Source: Siphonodentalium dalli (lineage: Eukaryota > Mollusca > Scaphopoda > Gadilida > Siphonodentaliidae). From it: DNA of 64,000 bases. Made by a program: the position numbers and the translations under genes. The notes below the pieces were generated by a model that made no database searches, was not told where the DNA came from, and saw nothing but the letters and a program-made list of their open reading frames with translations. Position 1 is the first letter of the stretch. Each line of letters starts with the position of its first letter. Below, one piece after another: positions 58,647-64,000 of the stretch. Where the stretch lies: positions 94,423,345 through 94,487,344 of the forward strand of contig CP136061.1 of assembly GCA_032622095.1 (NCBI GenBank). The letters are read 5' to 3'.

Positions 58647-59122
58647 TTAAAGGTACTCAATCCATAAAGAGGGTCCCCATCTCAACAGATTCCAACAACA
58701 GCAATCCGATCAGAGGGTCCTATATTACTATTTCTTTGGCTTTGTGGGTAAAAAATATTTGATTCGAGTCGAGGAACCCATCAAACAAAGCTCAGAGTTA
58801 TTAGATATTGATTTTTGAAATTTGTTAATTGCTCGAGATAGGTACTAATAACTGCCGTCAATTTGGTAACCTGCTCGAGATTTTACGCCAAAACAGACAA
58901 GGATGGATAACTCTATAATCAAGTGGTAATAATAACGAAATTTTTACTGTCTTCTGGGCCAGAAAGAATTCCCGATAATGAAAAATAATAGATATCTAAA
59001 ATCGATATCTAACAAATCTGAGCTTTGATGGGTGACTTCCTCGACTCGATTCAAATATTTTTGACCCCCGAAGCCATTGAAATAGTAATTGAGAGGAGTT
59101 TTATCGGATTGAGTACCTTTAA
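58647..59122. mobile_element. Foldback MITE A inserted in LINE 2
   Basis: TTAA at both ends (58647-58650 and 59119-59122). Removing the MITE and one TTAA makes the LINE frame continue without a break (VLYKLTERIL across the site), which shows both the target site and the order of events. Confidence 0.9.
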
Positions 59123-59162
59123 TTTGTATAATACTGGCATGAGTGTTATAGCTCTGTAGCTA
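59123..59162 (-). mobile_element. LINE 2 fragment between two MITEs
   Basis: 40 bp coding on the minus strand for SYRAITLMPVLYK, the RT motif usually written Y-R-P-I-T-L-L-P-V-L-x-K. It joins 58646 on one side and 60050 on the other. Confidence 0.85.
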
Positions 59163-60049
59163 TTAAAGGTACTCAATCCGATAAAACTCCTCTCAATTAC
59201 TATTTCAATGGCTTCGGGGGTCAAAAATATTTGAATCGAGTTTCAATAAATTTCCGGTGATAACAACGATCTAATATCGATAATATATAGAAACATAAGT
59301 AATTTGAGTCGAAGATGTATTCTGTAAACGCTCAGGTTAATAGGCTATCTTAAAATCAAAGTTAATAATTTGATATAAATTGAATTTATGACTGGAGCCA
59401 TAAAATGGCGTCAATTAAATTACGAATTTCCGTGTACAAAACGTAATCAAATTAATTGAGGGATACTGGATTGGTAAACCGATCGCACACACGATCGTTT
59501 AAAACATTATGATGATACGGGGAGAAAACTCAAGCCACTCACTCACTAGTGACGATACAATAACTTAAATAAGTATATGGGACTAGTATGCATATAATAT
59601 TATTTGATACATTTGGTTGAAAACTGTACAAAAATTACTCGACAACGACAATTTATATTTTTGCATTCCGGTAAATTTGCCATCCGAAACACTACTTCGT
59701 ACTCAACAGACTTTCAAATAATGGAAAAGTGTTACCTTATTCTCCGACTCGGAGACTATAGAAACCAACAACAACATTTTGGGTACAGTATCCCTTTAAT
59801 GTAAGATGGATAACTCTAAAATCAAGTGGTTATTATTGTTAATAGTGAATAGTAATTAAGTTACAACCGCAAATTGTCCGTTTGAGCACGTGGAATTGAA
59901 AAAGTGTTGGCCCAGATCTCCACACTTCAAACATCGATATCTAATGAGCTTTGATGGGTAGGTTCCTCGACTCGAATCAAATATTTTTTACCCCCGAAGC
60001 CAAAGAAATAGTAATTTAGGAGCCGTCTGATCGGATTGAGTACCTTTAA
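59163..60049. mobile_element. Foldback MITE A, second insertion in LINE 2, itself split by MITE E
   Basis: TTAA at 59163-59166 and 60046-60049. The left arm (59163-59240) and the centre and right arm (about 59800-60049) are separated by MITE E. Confidence 0.85.
59241..59799 (-). mobile_element. MITE E, copy 2, nested in MITE A
   Basis: Inverted copy of 55278-55868 lacking about 25 bp at its left end. The right end is GGGTACAGTATCCCT + TTAA. Confidence 0.8.
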
Positions 60050-60260
60050 GCACCCAGGTCTGTATTTCTTGTACAGATACCCAAGCAGGTTGTGACATAT
60101 TTATAAACTGATTCACACCCCAAGGCAAATAGGATTGAGCCACTTTTAATATGACTACGTATCGTATATTACCTTGATATTCTGCGGACAAATATGTAAA
60201 CAGTTTGTGGAATATTCTCAATCTTATTATTATAAAGTGATTATTGTGGATTATACATTC
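60050..60260 (-). mobile_element. LINE 2 continuation upstream of the second MITE
   Basis: The minus-strand frame runs WVSVQEIQTWVL and joins N-SYRAITL of the next fragment after removal of the MITE and one TTAA. The upstream limit is uncertain. Confidence 0.6.
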
Positions 60261-60482
60261 CAAACAAATGTGGATTTCGTTCAGTTAACTTCCAGTCACC
60301 CCGCCCCCTCCCGACAAACCAACAATTATAGAGTAAAAAATGATGTGCCCCATGCACCCTCCCCACCCGCTACTAATGATCTGATCCGTGTTTTAACCCA
60401 AGTGACAGGTGCAAACATTATCATGGCATATTGTTAGAATTTCACATCTTCCGCTCCTCTCTCATGTTCATCTTATGTCCAA

Positions 60483-60869
60483 TTAACCCTTTACCCAACA
60501 GAACGGCCCTGTGCCAATGCATTCTCTTATATATGCGAGTCAACCATAGGTCGCCTCGCATATATAAGAGAATGCATTGGCTTAACACATTAAAAATTAT
60601 AAAATTGTTAAAGAATGTAAGAAAAAATGGTAAAAAGTGTTAAAAAGGCCAATGCATTCTCTTATATATGCGAGGCGACCTATGGTCGACTCGCATATAT
60701 AAGATAATGCATTGGCACAGGGCATAACTGTAACTATCACAATGTGGTCAAGGAGCCGGTTCCAATGATATCCATATTTGTATGGTTCTATTGAGACAGA
60801 CCGAAGATATTTTAGGCTGTTGAAGCTTTATCTGGCCGGTTTTGGCCGGTTTGTTGGGTAAAGGGATAA
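60483..60869. mobile_element. Foldback MITE B, copy 3 (inverse orientation)
   Basis: Left end TTAA + CCCTTTACCCAACAG; right end TGTTGGGTAAAGGG + ATAA, a TTAA with one substitution. Two hairpins as in the other copies. Confidence 0.85.
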
Positions 60870-61076
60870 TGCCAATTTATTGGTGAATTGTAGCTCAAGT
60901 CTATATTTTGGCCCCGCGGTGAATACAGATTCATACAAAAAATATTGTTCATGAATTGGAGCGATTTGATTGGCCGAGGGGTGTATAAACTGGTTAATTA
61001 TAATTGATGATACCAGTGTGTGCTTGTGTTGCCTTGCCAACACTGAAAAAGTGATATAGGTCTGTTTAAATTCTAG

Positions 61077-61173
61077 ATACATGTCCAAAGACCATCGAAA
61101 GTTCCAGTCACAGGGCATCAAAGGACCGACGCCGGTTCCTCTCTTTGGAAATTTTCTCACGCTCTGGAGAAAG
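61077..61173 (+). CDS. CYP3-like: CYP3-like cytochrome P450, exon 2 (hinge)
   Basis: Acceptor AAATTCTAG, donor AAG|GTAGGC, 97 bp; the first base completes the last codon of exon 1. It codes for YMSKDHRKFQSQGIKG and then PTPVPLFGNFLTLWRK. The KGPTPVPLFGN stretch is the proline-rich hinge of microsomal P450s (CYP3A pattern: G-I-P-G-P-x-P-L-P-F-x-G), which links the membrane anchor to the catalytic domain and is needed for correct folding. The length agrees with the roughly 94-bp exon 2 of vertebrate CYP3A genes. Confidence 0.9.
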
Positions 61174-61260
61174 GTAGGCTCAATAGATCTTACATTTTAT
61201 TGTAAAAATAGTCACAAATATATCATACCCAAGCCTTGAAATAAGTGCATCTGTCATTTG

Positions 61261-61351
61261 CAGAATGAGGTTCCCAGAGGGTGAATTTAGTGATGCTACC
61301 CCGCATAGCGGGCTAGCATCACCAAATTCACCCTATGGGAACATCATTCTG
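61261..61351. repeat. D hairpin MITE in CYP3-like intron 2, copy 1
   Basis: CAGAATGAGGT ... ATCATTCTG foldback of 91 bp with GTGAATTTAGTGATGCTA arms. Confidence 0.8.
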
Positions 61352-61363
61352 CTGAGGTGTAAG

Positions 61364-61509
61364 CAGAATGAGGTCACCAGAGGGTGAATTTGGTGATGCT
61401 AGCCCGCTATCCAGAGGGTGAATTTAGCATAGTGGGCTAGCATCACCAAATTCACCCTCTGGGTAGCGGGGTAGCATCACTAAATTCAACCTCTGGGGAC
61501 CTCATTCTG
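61364..61509. repeat. D hairpin MITE, copy 2 (internally duplicated)
   Basis: 146 bp. The CCAGAGGGTGAATTT segment occurs twice at the left, as if one D copy recombined with or inserted into another. Confidence 0.75.
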
Positions 61510-61575
61510 CAAATGACAGACACCCTATTTCAAGGCTTCCACTATCAGGCCTCAAAATATGGTGCTGGACATGTG

Positions 61576-61805
61576 CAGAATGAGGTCCCCAGAGGGTGAA
61601 TTTAGTAATGATACCACGCACAGCAGGCGAGCATCACCAAATTCATCCCTTGAGGACCTCATTCTGTATGACCTCATCTGCTATGGGAGACCTAGACAAG
61701 TTTCCAGATGGTGAAGATAAGATTGTGATGTGAACCCATTGGGCACCTCGATTATGCATTGTGTCATCTGCAAATTTGGGGAAAAATAGAAACTAAAAAA
61801 GTTAA
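61576..61805. repeat. D hairpin MITE, copy 3, with companion sequence
   Basis: 91-bp hairpin (61576-61666) followed by about 130 bp that occur inverted before the D copy at 24004. Confidence 0.75.
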
Positions 61806-61850
61806 ATAAATTTTCTGAAGCAGTTTCTAAAGAAAATAATAAAACTTAAG

Positions 61851-61945
61851 CAGAATGAGGTCCCCAGAGGGTGAATTTAATTATGCTAGCCCACTGCATG
61901 TGCAGGGCAGCATCACTAAATTCACCCTATGGGGACCTCATTTTG
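61851..61945. repeat. D hairpin MITE, copy 4
   Basis: CAGAATGAGGTCCCC ... GGGGACCTCATTTTG, 95 bp. Confidence 0.8.
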
Positions 61946-61979
61946 CAAATGTCCGCACCATGTTTTGAGGCCTGTTGGC

Positions 61980-62196
61980 TACAGTTATGCTCTAATTAAT
62001 CGACTTCTTAATCACAGCAGAATTATGGGTAACTTTTCAGGATTTAGTCGGAAATATGGCTTGTTGCCATTCATTGGAAAGATCTCGGCGAGAGCTTTCC
62101 TTTGAATGGCAACAAGCCATATTTCTGACTAAATCCTGAAAAGTTACCCATAATTCTGCTGTGGTTAAGAAGTCGATTAATTAGAGCATAACTGTA
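61980..62196. repeat. 217-bp foldback
   Basis: Arms of about 95 bp (TACAGTTATGCTCTAATTAA at the left end; its complement at the right) around a short centre with GATCTCGGCGAGAGC. A copy of the right arm alone recurs at about 62379-62480. Confidence 0.85.
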
Positions 62197-62378
62197 TGCC
62201 CATCGAAATCATATTTCACAAGTTCAAAACCTGGGAACAATTTGAAGTTTTGAGGGGATACTTTATAACCAGTTGCACTTTTTACTGGTTGTGAGTCATA
62301 TACCGCATATGGCTGTGGGAAATAAATATTTCATTGATTTGAAGTAAATGTGTGTAAACAAACACCCTTTGTTCGTGT

Positions 62379-62480
62379 GCTTTCCTTTGAATGGCAACAA
62401 GCCATATTTCTGACTACATCCTGAAAAGTTACCCATAATTCTGCTGTGGTTAAGGAGTCGATTACTTAGGGCATTACTGT
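62379..62480 (+). repeat. Single arm of the 217-bp foldback
   Basis: From GCTTTCCTTTGAATGGCAAC to GGGCATTACTGTA; about 100 bp with few substitutions relative to 62094-62196. Confidence 0.8.
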
Positions 62481-62854
62481 ATTCTCATAATCCGATAGAA
62501 CAACTATCATAGTCACCAGTTAATTATTATTCGTAACCATACCACCGAAAACCATTTAACAGCCAATTTATTGTTAAGCAACCTACACATCCCTGAAATT
62601 CCAACATCTGCAGCCACATGTGGTAAATAATTACATCTGGTAAAAAGGGCAACCCCTTTATGTATTATAACCTGAATACAATAATGCAGGTAAGATATTT
62701 CTTAGTAATACCTTTGCCTTAATGAAGCATTTCACAGTAGGCGTCTGTCCCAACCAGCTCAAGAATGCAAGATTTTGGTGACATTTTTTACCCGAATTGA
62801 ATGTCCCATCTCTATAAATCTGTCTCTATTATGTTTACATAACAATGCATGATT

Positions 62855-63254
62855 TTAACCCTTTACCCAACAGAAGGGCCCTGTGCCAATGCATTCTCTT
62901 ATATATGCGAGTCGACCATAGGTCGCCTCGCATATATAAGAGAATGCATTGGCTTAACACATTAAAAATTATAAAATTGTTTAAGAATGTAAGAAAAAAT
63001 GGTAAAAAGTGTTAAAAAAAGTTTTTTTTTAGGCCAATGCATTCTCTTATATATGCGAGGCGACCTATGGTCGACTCGCATATATAAGAGAATGCATTGG
63101 CACAGGGCATAACTGTAACCATCACAATGTGGTCAATGAGCCGGTTCCAATGATATCCATATTTGTATGGTTCTATTGAGACAGACCGAAGATATTTTAG
63201 GCTGTTGAAGCTTTATTTGGCCGGTTTTGGCCGGTTTGTTGGGTAAAGGGTTAA
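62855..63254. mobile_element. Foldback MITE B, copy 4
   Basis: TTAA at both ends and two hairpins. Same orientation as copy 3. Confidence 0.85.
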
Positions 63255-63377
63255 CATTGCAAAATATTGTTTTTGGAACAAAAAATCTAATTGTTTTCCC
63301 ACTTTCTTCTCGGTGATGAAGTATTCACAGACTTTTATAATTTTTCACATCTACCAACTGCGAAGGTCTCACGTAGG

Positions 63378-63602
63378 TCACAAATTGCGGGTGAAAGATG
63401 GATCACTCGAAAATCAAGTGGTTACTATTAACAATAATAGCCAATTGATTTTAGAGTTATCCATCTTACACCCGCAATTTGTCTGTTTGAGCACGTGGTT
63501 TTGGCCCACATCTTCAAAAATTAACAAACTTAAAAAATCGATATCTGATCACTCTGAGCTTTGATGGGTGGTAATCCTCGACTCGATTCAAATATAATTT
63601 TG
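63378..63602. mobile_element. Foldback MITE A, partial copy
   Basis: Centre and part of the right arm (TTTTAGAGTTATCCATC to CCTCGACTCGATTC). Both outer ends are missing. Confidence 0.7.
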
Positions 63603-63773
63603 GAGATCCTAACTACCCAGTATGATTAAAAATTTATGGGCCTTAAAAGGTGATAATTTAAAGTATATCTATTAAGAATACATATTTCATATATAATTAT
63701 ATGTGTCATGCATATTATATGCAAGCTGGGTTCCAATATGATATTGATACATTAATTTATTAATATCATTTAG

Positions 63774-63826
63774 GGTGTTATTAAGTCTGAAAGGGACTGG
63801 TACAAGAAGTATGGCGAGGTGTTTGG
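63774..63826 (+). CDS. CYP3-like: CYP3-like cytochrome P450, exon 3
   Basis: Acceptor ATCATTTAG, donor GG|GTAAGT, 53 bp, entering in phase 0 and leaving in phase 2. It codes for GVIKSERDWYKKYGEVFG. CYP3A proteins have G-x-x-x-F-D-x-x-C-x-K-K-Y-G-K-V-W-G here, and exon 3 of vertebrate CYP3A genes is also 53 bp. The remaining exons (I-helix, ExxR, heme-binding cysteine) lie beyond the window, so intactness of the enzyme cannot be judged. Confidence 0.9.
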
Positions 63827-63861
63827 GTAAGTACAAAATTTTGCAATATCACGAAGGGCGA

Positions 63862-63896
63862 CTCACATATATAAGAGAATGCATGGGCACAGGGTT
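63862..63896. repeat. Half hairpin of the MITE B type
   Basis: CATATATAAGAGAATGCATG and GGCACAGGG, one arm only. Confidence 0.7.
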
Positions 63897-64000
63897 TTCG
63901 CAAAATTTCAGGAAGCTCCAGTTATGTAAGAGTTAATCTGTGCATTACAATTTTTCGCTCAGTTTTAAAATATCGTACTTTAAAATTAAATTCATTCACC

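Noticed and set aside
60828-61160. 110-codon minus-strand frame
   Set aside because: It is antisense to CYP3-like exon 2 and to the end of MITE B, both better supported on the other strand.

Overview
This is a repeat-rich, intron-rich, AT-rich piece of an animal nuclear genome. It was read by eye only. A marine invertebrate is likely, because the conserved exons resemble animal KATNA1 and CYP3 genes while the dispersed repeats (TCCGTCCG-type stretches, GACCTTGACCTT satellites, many foldback MITEs) look like those of marine invertebrates. The species cannot be named from the sequence. No rRNA, tRNA, CRISPR array or bacterial operon was seen.

Host genes. (1) A katanin p60-like microtubule-severing ATPase lies on the + strand between about 6.9 and 24.35 kb. 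Six in-frame exons with GT-AG junctions code for the AAA+ domain and the stop codon. They are preceded by two tandem copies of the linker exon. The upstream copy has lost one base and would cause early termination. The N-terminal (MIT) exons were not found. Several catalytic residues differ from the katanin consensus. (2) The first three coding exons of a CYP3-like cytochrome P450 lie on the + strand at 53827-53900, 61077-61173 and 63774-63826. All junction phases fit, and the gene runs off the right edge.

Mobile DNA. At 40977-52144 there is an 11,168-bp element that is one giant inverted repeat. It has AG...CT ends and is flanked by a perfect 6-bp direct repeat, CACAGC. Six-bp target duplications and AG termini are Polinton/Maverick hallmarks. 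Each arm carries the same compact cassette of small genes (108, 64 and 189 codons, plus a 68-codon ORF), with TATA-like boxes and a poly(A) signal but no polymerase, integrase or capsid gene. It is best read as a non-autonomous, possibly snap-back-derived, Polinton-lineage element. Other elements are a 3.16-kb transposon with 306-bp terminal inverted repeats and a 7-bp duplication (3722-6876), two decayed LINEs (35960-37200 on +; 56900-60260 on -), several TTAA-flanked foldback MITE families (called A, B, E and F here), short hairpin MITEs (D), minisatellites, and a decayed gene coding for 37-residue acidic repeats (30841-32224).

Layout: 1-6.9 kb, upstream sequence, MITE B and the 3.16-kb transposon; 6.9-24.4 kb, katanin with MITE-filled introns; 24.4-40.9 kb, intergenic repeats, the acidic-repeat pseudogene and LINE 1; 41-52.1 kb, the palindromic element; 52.2-64 kb, the CYP3-like promoter and first exons, with LINE 2 and nested MITEs in intron 1 and foldback clusters in intron 2.
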